Below, piece after piece: positions 34,042-43,208 of a DNA stretch of 64,000 nt. The stretch is from positions 1 through 64,000 of the forward strand of contig JAFLEE010000003.1 in NCBI GenBank assembly GCA_017302015.1, in the 5' to 3' direction. Position numbers and translations under genes: made by a program. How positions within the stretch are numbered: the stretch's first letter is position 1; every line of letters starts with the position of its first letter. The DNA is from Spirochaetota bacterium (lineage in GTDB: Bacteria; Spirochaetota; UBA12135; COTS27; JAFLEE01). The notes beneath the pieces were generated by a model. The model searched no databases, was not told where the DNA came from, and saw only the letters and a program-made list of their open reading frames with translations.

Positions 34042-36245
34042 ACCGCACCGGGGAATGGTTCCGACGGCTTCGCGCGGTGGCCCAGAGCGCCGACTTCCGA
34101 GCGGCCATCGAGGAGGCGGTGGAGCGGTGGAATTTCGAGACCGCCGCGGCCTTCGACCGCTTTTGGGGCTGCGCCGCCTTCGAGCAGCGCCTGGAGATGG
34201 TCCGGGGCCTGCGCCGCCTCGACCCTTCCCTCGGCCAGAGCGCCGTCGCCCTGCTTTGCATCTGGGCCTATACCCGCGACCGCGCCCTGAAACTCGAAAT
34301 CCTCGAGACCCTGGATCTCCTGCCGTCGACGCCGGCGCTTTGGCGCCTATGGGCCGTCTACAAGCGCAGCACCCACCGGGAAACCCGCCTTCGGTGCCTG
34401 GGGATCTTCACCCGCCTCGCCTGCGGCCTGTTCCTCAAAGAGGCCCTGGCGGACTACGGCGCCGAGGAGCCCGCCGTACGCGAAGCGCTCCTCGGGTGGG
34501 CCGCTCGCGTCCCGATCCTGGATGAGGGGGAGCGCAAGGCGCTCGGGGAGGCGCTCCGTCTCCAAGTCGCCGAACTCACCCCGCCGGAAGCCGAGGGGTT
34601 TTTCCGCCGGCACCATCCCCTGCTCACCCGCCACGGCATCTCCCTGGCGCGCCTCTTCCGCCGATTCCTCAAGGATGAACCCAAGGCCCAGGCCAGCGGG
34701 AAAGCGACGACGACGGAGGAAGCGTATGGGTCGGAACGCGAGCCCGAAAGGATGCGCGCGCCGTTTTCCGCGGATATCATCGCGGAATTGGTGACGGGCT
34801 GGGACCGTCGCCGAAGCCGAGTCCGACCGGCCCGGTTTTGGGAGAATTTCCAGAACCCCCATTTCGACCCCGATTTCGGCGCCTGGGATCCGATCCTGCG
34901 CCAGCACGCCTCCATTTGGGCCACCGCCCACCTCTCGGAATGGTCCAAATCCTCCAACCTGACCCTCGCCCACATCGCCCTGGACCGCCTGCGGGGCTTC
35001 GACCAGGATGTTTTCGAGGTATTCTCCCTGGCCGTCACGGGCGAGGGCACCTTCGCCTTCAAGCAGGGGGTGCTCGATCACCTCCTCTTCTGGCGCATTC
35101 CCGAAGAAAGGCGCGCCGGTTTCCACGCCTCCCTCAAGGCCCTCCTCAGCGACGGGGAGCATGTGCGCATCTTCACCTCGTTGGCCCGTATCCTCTCCCT
35201 TCAATTCGGCGAGGAGGGGATGCGCGACCTCCTCGGAGCCTTCGAACGCCACGGGGACCCCGGCCACAAGACGGCGCTCCTGCGCGGCCTTGTCCACGCA
35301 CTAAGGGAAGACGGGGCCCTTACCCGGCTCACGCCCGCATCCCGAGAACTCATCAGTCGGATGGCCTCGAACGTCGCCGCGACGCTGCGCGGCGCGAAGC
35401 GGGGCGAAACCGCGCTCTTCGACCACTGGTGCCGCCTCGTGGCGCTCCTGCGCCTCGAGGAGTGCGAAGGCGAACTCCTCGCCCAACTCAAGGGGGGGCC
35501 CGTCGAACGCAGCGCCCTGGCCGCCCTGGTGGCCCTCGATTCCCAGGCGTCCATGGAAGTCGTGGCGGCCTGGCTCGTCCAAGCCCGCGCCAACCCCCGG
35601 GAGGAATGGGAGAAGGTGGTGAAGCTCTTCTCCGACCTCTGCGAAACCCGCCCGCGCCAGGCTGCAAGCCTCAGCGATGCGGTGCTCGAACCCTGGCTCT
35701 CCGACCCGGAGTACTCGGCGGACGTCATCCGCTACCTGGCCTCGACCCAACGCCCCTCCTTCCGGGCGCGCATCGCAAAACTCGTCGTCGGCGAATCTCT
35801 TTTGACCCGACTTTGGGCGCTGGAATACCTCGCCCAATTCCCCCCCGAAACCTTCCTTCCCGAGACCGTGGCCGCCTTCCGAAGCACCCGGGAACCGCTG
35901 CTTTGCGATCGGGCCGCCAAACTCCTGGCCCCCGCCGCCGATGACGGGCTCCTGGGTGAAATCATGGATTACTTCATCAATGAGCGCGGCGAGGTGCGGC
36001 CCCTGGGCGAGTTCCTCGCTTCCCTCGAAGAGCATCCCGGCGTCTTGGAGCGCGTGCTCCATAAGATGCTCCAGCACCGCGGCCACCCCCGCTTCGGCCA
36101 TTTCTACCCCCTCCTGCGATTTTTTCTCCTCTCCCGGGATGACGGCGCGACGGTCCTGCCCCTGGACGAAGTCCTCAAACTCGCCATCCCGTCTTCCCCG
36201 GGTCCGGGCGATCGATCCCAGGGAAAGGGCGGCCCGCGCGCGTGA
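34038..36245 (+). CDS. Large helical-repeat (HEAT-like) protein, unknown
   Basis: 735 residues, almost entirely alpha-helical and without cysteine motifs, membrane segments or a signal peptide. Repeating leucine-rich helix pairs of about 35-40 residues, for example around EGMRDLLGAFERHGDPG and LSDPEYSADVIRYLAS, suggest an alpha-solenoid scaffold. No known domain recognised. The ATGA overlap with the histidine kinase makes cotranslation likely, so it may be a kinase partner. A charged linker (residues 215-245) splits the chain in two. Confidence 0.7.
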   Translation: MNRTGEWFRRLRAVAQSADFRAAIEEAVERWNFETAAAFDRFWGCAAFEQRLEMVRGLRRLDPSLGQSAVALLCIWAYTRDRALKLEILETLDLLPSTPALWRLWAVYKRSTHRETRLRCLGIFTRLACGLFLKEALADYGAEEPAVREALLGWAARVPILDEGERKALGEALRLQVAELTPPEAEGFFRRHHPLLTRHGISLARLFRRFLKDEPKAQASGKATTTEEAYGSEREPERMRAPFSADIIAELVTGWDRRRSRVRPARFWENFQNPHFDPDFGAWDPILRQHASIWATAHLSEWSKSSNLTLAHIALDRLRGFDQDVFEVFSLAVTGEGTFAFKQGVLDHLLFWRIPEERRAGFHASLKALLSDGEHVRIFTSLARILSLQFGEEGMRDLLGAFERHGDPGHKTALLRGLVHALREDGALTRLTPASRELISRMASNVAATLRGAKRGETALFDHWCRLVALLRLEECEGELLAQLKGGPVERSALAALVALDSQASMEVVAAWLVQARANPREEWEKVVKLFSDLCETRPRQAASLSDAVLEPWLSDPEYSADVIRYLASTQRPSFRARIAKLVVGESLLTRLWALEYLAQFPPETFLPETVAAFRSTREPLLCDRAAKLLAPAADDGLLGEIMDYFINERGEVRPLGEFLASLEEHPGVLERVLHKMLQHRGHPRFGHFYPLLRFFLLSRDDGATVLPLDEVLKLAIPSSPGPGDRSQGKGGPRA

Positions 36246-36248
36246 TGG

Positions 36249-36254
36249 TAGAAT
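36249..36254 (+). promoter_or_regulatory. Candidate -10 box (TAGAAT) for trpE
   Basis: TAGAAT ends six bases before ATG 36261, so transcription would begin at or next to the A of the start codon and the trp mRNA would be leaderless. No -35 of quality is visible; there is no attenuator-like leader or tryptophan-rich leader peptide. Confidence 0.4.
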
Positions 36255-36260
36255 TTTTGG

Positions 36261-37736
36261 ATGTTTTTCCCATCGCCTGAGACCTACGCAGCCCACACCG
36301 GCGCCTTCAACCTGATCCCGGTGGCCGCCGTGTGGCGTGCGGATTACGAGACGCCCCTTTCCCTCTTCCGCAAGGTCGGCGGCGAGTTCCTCCTCGAGTC
36401 GGTGGAGCACGACGGCCAGGTCGGCCGCTATTCCATCATCACCCTCGGGCGCCTCGATTCCTTCCAGATCGACGGCCAGACGATCTGCCACCGCGACCAC
36501 CGCCCGGGGGCCGGACCCGAATCCCGGCGGACCGCTCCCAACCCGCTCCTTGCGGTGCGCGAGTACATGGCCGGGGTGCGCTGCGCGCCAATCGAGGGGT
36601 TGCCGCCCTTTTATGGCGGGCTCGTCGGCTATCTCGGCTACGAGAGCGTGGCCTTCTTCGAGGAGATCCCCGTGGTGGACGCGGGGAAGAAGGTCCCCGA
36701 CGGCATCCTCGTCGTCCCCCGAACGCTCCTGGTCTACGACAATCTGCGCCGCAGCGCGCACCTCATCGAGATGAGCGAACCCGGTTCCGACGGCCCGGCC
36801 TCCCATGGCCGCGCCTGCGCCCGGCTGAAGGATCTCATCCGGCGCCTCGAAGCCCCCCTGGCCGCCGAAAACGCGGCCGACTTCGCCGACGCCGACCCCG
36901 CCGTGCGCGCCGAGTACCCCCGGGAGAAATTCCTCGGCGACGTCGGCCGCATCCGCGAGGCCATCGCCGCCGGCGAGATCATCCAGGCCGTGCTCTCCCA
37001 GCGCTTCGTCACCCGCACCCGGGCCGCCGCGTTCGAGATCTACCGCAGCCTGCGCATCCTCAATCCCTCCCCCTACCTCTTCTTCCTCGACTTCGGCGCC
37101 TTCCAACTCATCGGAAGTTCCCCCGAGGTCATGGTGAAACTCCAGAAGGGCCACCTGCTCCTCAAGCCCATCGCCGGCACCCGGCGCCGGGGCGAGACGC
37201 CCGCCGAAGACAGCGCCCTGGCCGACGAACTCCTCGCCGACCCCAAGGAGCGCGCGGAACACCTCATGCTCGTCGACCTCGGCCGCAACGACCTGGGCCG
37301 CGTCAGCGAAGCCGGCAGCGTCGCGGTTTCCGAATACATGTCCGTGGAGCGCTATAGCCACGTCATGCACATCGTCTCCACCGTCCGAAGCCGCATCGCC
37401 GCGGGGAACGACGCCTTCGACGTCATCCGGGCCGTTTTCCCGGCGGGCACCCTAAGCGGCGCCCCCAAGATCCGCGCCATGCAGATCCTCGCCGGCCTCG
37501 AGCCGGTGCGCCGGGGCCCCTACGGGGGGATGGTGCTCAACCTCGGCTGGAACGGCGACCTCGACTCGTGCATCACCATCCGCACGCTCCTCCTCAAGGA
37601 CGGGGAGGCGACCATCCAGGCCGGCGCGGGCATCGTCGCCGATTCCGTGCCCGAGACCGAATACGAAGAGACCGTGAACAAGAGCCGGGCGCTCCTCGCG
37701 GCCATCGAAGAGACCCGGCGGAGGCATACCCCTTGA
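36261..37736 (+). CDS. trpE: Anthranilate synthase component I
   Basis: 491 residues. TrpE makes anthranilate from chorismate using ammonia from TrpG. The chorismate-binding domain is complete: [48 protein letters not shown] and [15 protein letters not shown]. The N-terminal feedback region contains [15 protein letters not shown]. It starts the short operon trpE-trpGD-trpC; the stop overlaps the trpGD start as TTGA. Confidence 0.96.
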   Translation: MFFPSPETYAAHTGAFNLIPVAAVWRADYETPLSLFRKVGGEFLLESVEHDGQVGRYSIITLGRLDSFQIDGQTICHRDHRPGAGPESRRTAPNPLLAVREYMAGVRCAPIEGLPPFYGGLVGYLGYESVAFFEEIPVVDAGKKVPDGILVVPRTLLVYDNLRRSAHLIEMSEPGSDGPASHGRACARLKDLIRRLEAPLAAENAADFADADPAVRAEYPREKFLGDVGRIREAIAAGEIIQAVLSQRFVTRTRAAAFEIYRSLRILNPSPYLFFLDFGAFQLIGSSPEVMVKLQKGHLLLKPIAGTRRRGETPAEDSALADELLADPKERAEHLMLVDLGRNDLGRVSEAGSVAVSEYMSVERYSHVMHIVSTVRSRIAAGNDAFDVIRAVFPAGTLSGAPKIRAMQILAGLEPVRRGPYGGMVLNLGWNGDLDSCITIRTLLLKDGEATIQAGAGIVADSVPETEYEETVNKSRALLAAIEETRRRHTP

Positions 37737-39325
37737 TCCTCGTCATCGACAATTTCGACTCCTTCACCTGGAACATCGTCCAGTACCTCCAGAAGCTCGG
37801 GCAGGAGGTGGTCGTGAAGCGCAATAACGAGATCACCCTCGACGAGATGGCCCGTCTGGAACCCCGGCAACTCATCATCTCTCCGGGCCCCGGGAACCCC
37901 GACACCGCGGGGGTTTCGATGGCGGCCATCCGGCATTTCGCCGGGAAGATCCCCGTGCTCGGGGTCTGCCTCGGGCACCAGAGCATCGGCCAGGCCTTCG
38001 GCGGCCGGATCGTGCGGGCGAAGAAACTCTACCACGGCAAGACCAGCGACATCTCCCACGACGGCAAGGGGGTCTTCTCGGCCCTGCCCTCCCCCTTCAA
38101 GGCCGCCCGCTACCACTCCCTGGTCATCGAGCAGGCCACCTGCCCCCCCGAACTCGAGATCACCGCCTGGAGCGAGGACGGCGAGATCATGGGCGTGCGC
38201 CACCGGACCCTCGACATCGAAGGCATCCAATTCCACCCCGAGAGCATCGCCACCGAGCACGGATACGCCATGCTCGAGAATTTCCTCAATCGGGGCGCCC
38301 CCCTGGCCGAGCCCAAGATCCGCCTCGCCATCCGCCAAGCCTGGAGGGGGCAGGAACTCACCGAGCCCGAAGCCGAGGCCGCCATGGAGGAGATCGTCTC
38401 GGGCCGCGCCACCCAGGCCCAGATCGCCGGCTTCCTCACGGCCCTGGCGATCAAGGGCGAGACCGCCCCGGAGATCGCCGCCTTCGTGCGGGTCATGCGC
38501 CGCCACGTGGTCGCCGTGGCCAAGCCAAGCGGGCGCCTCGTCGTCGACATCGTGGGGACGGGGGGGGATGGAAGCCATACCTTCAACATCAGCACCACCT
38601 CGGCCTTCGTGGTGGCCGGCGCCGGCCTGACGGTTGCCAAGCACGGCAACCGCTCCATCACCTCCAAGTGCGGCAGCGCGGACGTGCTCGAGGCCCTCGG
38701 CGTGCCCATCGACCTGCCCCCCGAGGCCGCCGCCCGTTGCCTCGCCGAGGCCGGCATGGTGTTCCTCTTCGCCCAGAAGCACCACCCCGGCATGAAGCAC
38801 GCCGGGCCTGTGCGCAAGGAACTCGGCATGCGCACGGTCTTCAACGTGCTCGGGCCCCTGACGAACCCCACCGGGGCCGACGTGAAGGTCATCGGGGTCT
38901 TCGACCCCCGCCTCACCGCCGTCTTCGCCGAGGTGCTCCACCGCCTGGGCCACCGCCGCGGCATGGTCGTCCACGGCTGCGACGGCCTCGATGAGATCAC
39001 CCTCACCGGCCCCACCCAGATCAGCGAACTTAAAGACGGCTGGATCAAATCCTGGACGCTGCACCCCGAGACCCTGGGCTTCGACCGGTGCGATCCCGAG
39101 GCCCTCAAGGGCGGCGATGCCGAGGCCAATGCCGCGACCACCCGGGAGGTCCTGGGGGGAAAGAAGGGACCGATGCGGGATATCGTCCTGCTGAACTCGG
39201 CCGCGGTGATTTATACCGCCGACAAGGCCCCCGACTTTCCGGAAGCGCTGCGCCTCGCCACCCAAAGCCTCGATTCGGGCGCCGCCCTCAAGAAACTCCA
39301 GGCATTGGCGGCCTTCCGGGCATGA
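37733..39325 (+). CDS. trpGD: Fused anthranilate synthase component II / anthranilate phosphoribosyltransferase
   Basis: 530 residues. Residues 1-195 are the glutamine amidotransferase TrpG (oxyanion PGPGNPD, nucleophile GVCLGHQS, and FHPES with the catalytic His and Glu). Residues about 200-530 are TrpD ([14 protein letters not shown], SSxxGxxD-type [12 protein letters not shown], and NVLGPLTNP). The fusion order is the same as in E. coli TrpGD. The start is TTG 37733, fixed by the TTGA overlap and by the typical N-terminus [13 protein letters not shown]. Start and end are both coupled (trpC follows as ATGA). Confidence 0.96.
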   Translation: MILVIDNFDSFTWNIVQYLQKLGQEVVVKRNNEITLDEMARLEPRQLIISPGPGNPDTAGVSMAAIRHFAGKIPVLGVCLGHQSIGQAFGGRIVRAKKLYHGKTSDISHDGKGVFSALPSPFKAARYHSLVIEQATCPPELEITAWSEDGEIMGVRHRTLDIEGIQFHPESIATEHGYAMLENFLNRGAPLAEPKIRLAIRQAWRGQELTEPEAEAAMEEIVSGRATQAQIAGFLTALAIKGETAPEIAAFVRVMRRHVVAVAKPSGRLVVDIVGTGGDGSHTFNISTTSAFVVAGAGLTVAKHGNRSITSKCGSADVLEALGVPIDLPPEAAARCLAEAGMVFLFAQKHHPGMKHAGPVRKELGMRTVFNVLGPLTNPTGADVKVIGVFDPRLTAVFAEVLHRLGHRRGMVVHGCDGLDEITLTGPTQISELKDGWIKSWTLHPETLGFDRCDPEALKGGDAEANAATTREVLGGKKGPMRDIVLLNSAAVIYTADKAPDFPEALRLATQSLDSGAALKKLQALAAFRA

Positions 39326-40101
39326 GCGATACCCTGCGCCAAATCGCCGACCGCATCGCCGTCGACGAGGCCGATTTTTTCCGATCCTTCCGGGCCGATG
39401 CCTGGAAACCCGCGAGCGCCCGGAAGCCCGTGGAGGTTTCGGCGCGCCTCGCCCGGGGCTTCTTCCTCGTCTGCGAACTCAAGAAGGCGTCGCCCAGCAA
39501 GGGCCTCATCCGGGAATCCTTCCATCCGGTGGCCTTGGCCCGGGCCTACGAGGAGGGGGGCGCGGGGGCCCTCTCCGTCCTGACGGAAAAGAATTATTTC
39601 CTCGGCTCCAAAGAGTACCTGCGGGAAGTCAGGGGGGCCACCTCGCTGCCCCTTTTGCGCAAGGACTTCATCTTCCACCCCGCCCAAGTCTACGAAGCCT
39701 TCGACCTCGGGGCCGACCTTGTCCTCCTGATCGCGGCCCTCCTCGACGACGAGACACTCGGGGCCCTCCACCGGCTCATCCGCTCCCTCGGCATGACCCC
39801 GCTGGTCGAAGTCCACGACGAGGGGGAATTGGAGCGCGCCCTCCCATTAGCCCCCCCCCTCTTGGGAATCAATAACCGCGATCTACGCACCTTAAAGACC
39901 GATTTCTCGACGTGTCTACGCCTTAGAAAGCGGGTCCCGGCCTCGGTGGCCGCCATCGCCGAGTCTTCCATCGAGACCCCCGAGCAGCTGCGTACGCTCC
40001 AGGACGCCGGGTTCGCCGGGGCCCTGGTGGGCGAATCGCTTATGCGCCAGGACGACGTCGCCCAGGCCGTCCGCCGACTCAAAGGCCTGCTCGCCCCTTG
40101 A
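39322..40101 (+). CDS. trpC: Indole-3-glycerol phosphate synthase
   Basis: 259 residues, a (beta/alpha)8 enzyme that closes the indole ring. Conserved motifs are [13 protein letters not shown] (catalytic lysines), [44 protein letters not shown] and IAESSI. It is a stand-alone TrpC without fused TrpF. trpF, trpB and trpA are not in the window. The next gene, proS, begins 76 bases on. Confidence 0.95.
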   Translation: MSDTLRQIADRIAVDEADFFRSFRADAWKPASARKPVEVSARLARGFFLVCELKKASPSKGLIRESFHPVALARAYEEGGAGALSVLTEKNYFLGSKEYLREVRGATSLPLLRKDFIFHPAQVYEAFDLGADLVLLIAALLDDETLGALHRLIRSLGMTPLVEVHDEGELERALPLAPPLLGINNRDLRTLKTDFSTCLRLRKRVPASVAAIAESSIETPEQLRTLQDAGFAGALVGESLMRQDDVAQAVRRLKGLLAP

Positions 40102-40177
40102 GGGAAAGCGTCTTCCCCCCACTGAAAATAACCGCCGCCCCTCCTTCGACCCAAGCCCACCCCCCCAGGATACGCCC

Positions 40178-41704
40178 ATGAACGACCCCAAACCCCGCAC
40201 CGCCATCTCCCCCACCCGGGAAGACAATTACCCCGAGTGGTACCAGCAGATCGTGAAGGCCGCCGACCTGGCCGAGAACTCACCGGTGCGCGGGTGCATG
40301 GTCATCAAGCCCTGGGGCTACGGGGTCTGGGAGAATATCCAGCGCGCCCTGGACGACCGGTTCAAGGAGACGGGGCACGTGAACGCCTATTTTCCCCTCT
40401 TCATCCCCGTGAGTTTCCTCGAGAAGGAAGCCGCCCACGTGGAGGGCTTCGCCAAGGAATGCGCCGTGGTGACCCACCACCGCCTCGAGGCCAACGCCGA
40501 GGGGAAGCTCATCCCCGCCGGGGAACTCGACGAGCCCCTGGTCGTGCGCCCCACCTCCGAGACGATCATCGGGGCCATGTTCTCCAAGTGGGTCCAATCC
40601 TACCGCGACCTACCGATCCTCATGAACCAATGGGCCAACGTCGTTCGCTGGGAGATGCGCACCCGCATGTTCCTGCGCACCGCCGAGTTCCTGTGGCAGG
40701 AGGGGCATACCGTCCACGCCACCGAAGCGGAGGCCCAGGCGGAGACGCGCAAAATGCTCGACGTCTACGAGGCCTTCGCCCACGAGTACATGGCCATGCC
40801 CGTCATCAAGGGCGAAAAGACGGCGGAAGAGCGCTTCCCGGGGGCGGTAACCACCTATTGCATCGAGGCTATGATGCAGGACCGCAAGGCCCTGCAGGCC
40901 GGCACCTCCCATTTCCTCGGCCAGAACTTCGCCAAGGCCTCCGAGATCAAATTCCTGTCCGCCGCCGGGGTGCAGGAGCACGCCTGGACCACCTCGTGGG
41001 GCGTTTCGACGCGCCTCATCGGCGGGCTCATCATGACCCACGCCGACGATAACGGCATGGTGATCCCCCCGAAACTCGCCCCCTCCCACGCGGTCATCCT
41101 GCCGGTGATCCATAAGGAGGAGACCCGGGCCGAAGTCATCGCCTATTGCGAGCGGCTCCAGAAGGAACTGAAGGCCCTGCATTACGCCGGGCGGTCCGTC
41201 AGCGTCCAACTCGACCTCGGCGAGGGCCGCGGGGGCGAGAAGTACTGGTCGTGGGTCAAGAAGGGCATCCCGGTCACCATCGAGGTCGGGCCCCGCGATA
41301 TCGCCAATGACTCGGTGTTCGTCGGCCGGCGGGACCGCATGGACGAGAAACGCGCGGGCATGGCGCGCAAGGACTTCGTCGCCGGCTTCCTGGGCCTGCT
41401 CGACGGGATCCAAGAGGGCCTCTTCCGCAAGGCCCAGGACCTCCAGAAGCGGCATACTGTGACCCTCACCAACCGCGACGAGATCTACGCCTATTTCACC
41501 CCCAAGAACGCCCAGCAGCCCGAGATCCACGGCGGCTTCGTCGATTGTTTCTTCGCCTGCGGCCCCGAAGAGAGCGCCCGGCTCAAGGAAGACCTCGCCG
41601 TGACGGTTCGGTGCATCCCCCTGGCGCACCTCGAGGAGCGAGGCACCTGCGCCATCACCGGCAAAAGCGGCGCGCGGCGGGTGATCCTGGCGAAGTCCTA
41701 CTGA
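40178..41704 (+). CDS. proS: Prolyl-tRNA synthetase, archaeal/eukaryotic type
   Basis: 508 residues. It lacks the editing insertion of the long bacterial form and carries the C-terminal zinc-type domain with cysteines (VDCFFACG, VRCIPL, GTCAITG) and a Tyr end, marking the type 3 (archaeal/eukaryotic) enzyme found in scattered bacteria. Class II motifs: PLFIPVSFLEKE, RPTSETII (motif 2 region), and GVSTRLIGGLIMTH. CAGGA sits a few bases before the ATG. Its 3' end overlaps the uracil-DNA glycosylase gene on the other strand by seven bases. Confidence 0.95.
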   Translation: MNDPKPRTAISPTREDNYPEWYQQIVKAADLAENSPVRGCMVIKPWGYGVWENIQRALDDRFKETGHVNAYFPLFIPVSFLEKEAAHVEGFAKECAVVTHHRLEANAEGKLIPAGELDEPLVVRPTSETIIGAMFSKWVQSYRDLPILMNQWANVVRWEMRTRMFLRTAEFLWQEGHTVHATEAEAQAETRKMLDVYEAFAHEYMAMPVIKGEKTAEERFPGAVTTYCIEAMMQDRKALQAGTSHFLGQNFAKASEIKFLSAAGVQEHAWTTSWGVSTRLIGGLIMTHADDNGMVIPPKLAPSHAVILPVIHKEETRAEVIAYCERLQKELKALHYAGRSVSVQLDLGEGRGGEKYWSWVKKGIPVTIEVGPRDIANDSVFVGRRDRMDEKRAGMARKDFVAGFLGLLDGIQEGLFRKAQDLQKRHTVTLTNRDEIYAYFTPKNAQQPEIHGGFVDCFFACGPEESARLKEDLAVTVRCIPLAHLEERGTCAITGKSGARRVILAKSY

Positions 41705-42429
41705 ACCTTCAGGGCCTTGAGATCGTCCCAGGCCTCTCGCTTGAGGGCCGGGTCGTCGGAGAGATCGCGGGGATGGTGGGTGAAGCGCATGGGCACGCCG
41801 TTCCACTCGAGGTCCTTCCCCCGGATGCGGGCGAAATCGTCCCGTTCGAAGAGGAACCGGTAGGTCAGCGCTCCGAAGCCCACCACCAGGCGGGGACGGG
41901 CGAGGAGCAGTTCCGCGGCGAAATGCTCCCGACAGACGAGGTAGGGCCTGAGGTCGGACCCCGGCACGATCGTGGAATGGCATTTGATGACGGCGCTGAG
42001 CCAAATGGTCGCGCGGCTTAGCCCGAGGGCGGCGAGCATCTTGTCGAGGAGGGCGCCGCTCTCCGCCGCGAATTGGCGGCCCTGCACCTCGTCGTAGAAC
42101 TCGGGATAATCCGTGAGGAAGAGCAGGGAGGAGGGCGCGGGATTCCCAAAGTCCACGAAATTCTTCCGCCGGGCGGCGAGGCCGCAAGCTTGGCAAGTCT
42201 TCACTTTTTGGCGCAAGGCCTCGAGGGCCGGACCGCTGGATTGGGCGCTAGATTGCGCGCTGGGGTAGCCCTTTAATGCTGGCGATGGCTCCCGGGGGAC
42301 CCTTTTTAGGGCGGGGGGATTCTCGATGGGACGGGGAGGGAGGGTGGCCGGGTGGAGCGCATCGGCCTCGACGCCCAAGGTTTCCCCCAACCACCTGCGG
42401 CAAAGTTCCAGGTACTCTCCCCGGTTCAT
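41698..42429 (-). CDS. Iron-sulphur uracil-DNA glycosylase (family 4-like)
   Basis: 243 residues. Four cysteines that would bind [4Fe-4S] are in place: KTCQACGLAARR, VIKCHS and LVCREHF. The catalytic-type segment DYPEFYDEVQGRQFAAESG and the LVVGFGALTYRFLF core are those of family 4/5 uracil-DNA glycosylases, which remove uracil from DNA in base-excision repair. An N-terminal extension of about 75 residues (ELCRRWLGETLGV then a proline/serine-rich linker) is unusual. The ATG overlaps the stop of the outer-membrane protein as ATGA, making it the last gene of the operon starting at 46651. Confidence 0.85.
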   Translation of the reverse strand: MNRGEYLELCRRWLGETLGVEADALHPATLPPRPIENPPALKRVPREPSPALKGYPSAQSSAQSSGPALEALRQKVKTCQACGLAARRKNFVDFGNPAPSSLLFLTDYPEFYDEVQGRQFAAESGALLDKMLAALGLSRATIWLSAVIKCHSTIVPGSDLRPYLVCREHFAAELLLARPRLVVGFGALTYRFLFERDDFARIRGKDLEWNGVPMRFTHHPRDLSDDPALKREAWDDLKALKVQ

Positions 42430-43181
42430 TTCCCTTTCATCCCATTTGTTCGAGGTTCCCCAGGCGCCCGCTTTTTTTCCCCCGCGACCTCGGTTTGGGC
42501 CTTTTTCGCCGGGCTGGGGTTCATGGAAGCGATCTCCAATTGGAGGCTGATGGAAAAGAACGGGTAACTGAACAGGGGATTCTGGATGAGGAAGGGCTGC
42601 TGGTAGGACAAGACGATCAGAGCGTGCAGGTTCGACCGGTAGAGTAGTTCCACCCCGGGGCAGACCACGGGAGCGCTCTGTTGGAACGGGAAGTTTTCTT
42701 CCCGGACATTGGTCTGCCCGGGGCCCACCGTGGTCAAATTTCGGCGCTGGAGGTGCTGGGAGACCAGGCCCCCGCCGAGGCGGAAGGAAAAATTCCAAAA
42801 GGCGGAATAGGGTTTGACGTACCAGTTCAGCCGGGCCATGAACGGCGTGTGGTTGAGATGGTCTACTTGCTGCTTCCCGTTAGTCGGCTGGCCGACGAGG
42901 AACCCCCGATCCAGATCCCCGGTTTCAAAGCCGAGGGAAAAGCGCTCCCCGCGAAAGAGGTATCCGAGGTGGAGCAGGAGGCCCGGGGCGGGGAATCCCC
43001 GGGTCTCGGCGAGTTGATAGCGGTCGCGGTAATCCTGCTCCCCCAGGCTGAAGAGGGTGAGCGTACTGACCCCGGCGCCGAAACCGATGAGGAGTTTTTG
43101 CCCGTGGACCGGAACACAACACAGAGCGGCGAGGAGGAGCGTCGGAAGGAGCGGGATGCGGAACTTGCGTAATGCTGGCAC
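42426..43181 (-). CDS. Probable outer-membrane beta-barrel protein
   Basis: 251 residues from GTG 43181 (TTG 43208 would add nine residues). A hydrophobic signal peptide ends near CVPVHGQ, and the mature chain alternates hydrophobic and polar residues with aromatic strand ends (FSLGFETGDLD, MARLNWYVKPYSAFWNFSFRLGGG, ALIVLSYQQPFL), the habit of a small outer-membrane barrel; it ends in a charged tail of about 30 residues. GGTGGG lies eight bases before the GTG. Its place in the catabolic operon suggests uptake, but the fold is a by-eye inference. Confidence 0.7.
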   Translation of the reverse strand: MPALRKFRIPLLPTLLLAALCCVPVHGQKLLIGFGAGVSTLTLFSLGEQDYRDRYQLAETRGFPAPGLLLHLGYLFRGERFSLGFETGDLDRGFLVGQPTNGKQQVDHLNHTPFMARLNWYVKPYSAFWNFSFRLGGGLVSQHLQRRNLTTVGPGQTNVREENFPFQQSAPVVCPGVELLYRSNLHALIVLSYQQPFLIQNPLFSYPFFSISLQLEIASMNPSPAKKAQTEVAGEKKRAPGEPRTNGMKGK

Positions 43182-43208
43182 GGGAGGACCCACCGGGGGG
43201 AGCGCCAA

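Noticed and set aside
35301-37370. Minus-strand open frame of 689 codons opposite the solenoid and trpE
   Set aside because: Antisense to trpE, whose active-site motifs are intact; composition is that of a GC-driven shadow.
37520-39265. Minus-strand open frame of 581 codons opposite trpGD
   Set aside because: Shadow of the fused TrpGD gene with no recognisable domain.
43182-43208. TTG start at 43208 for the outer-membrane protein
   Set aside because: No ribosome-binding site, and it adds a proline-rich stretch ahead of the signal peptide; GTG 43181 has GGTGG at a suitable distance.
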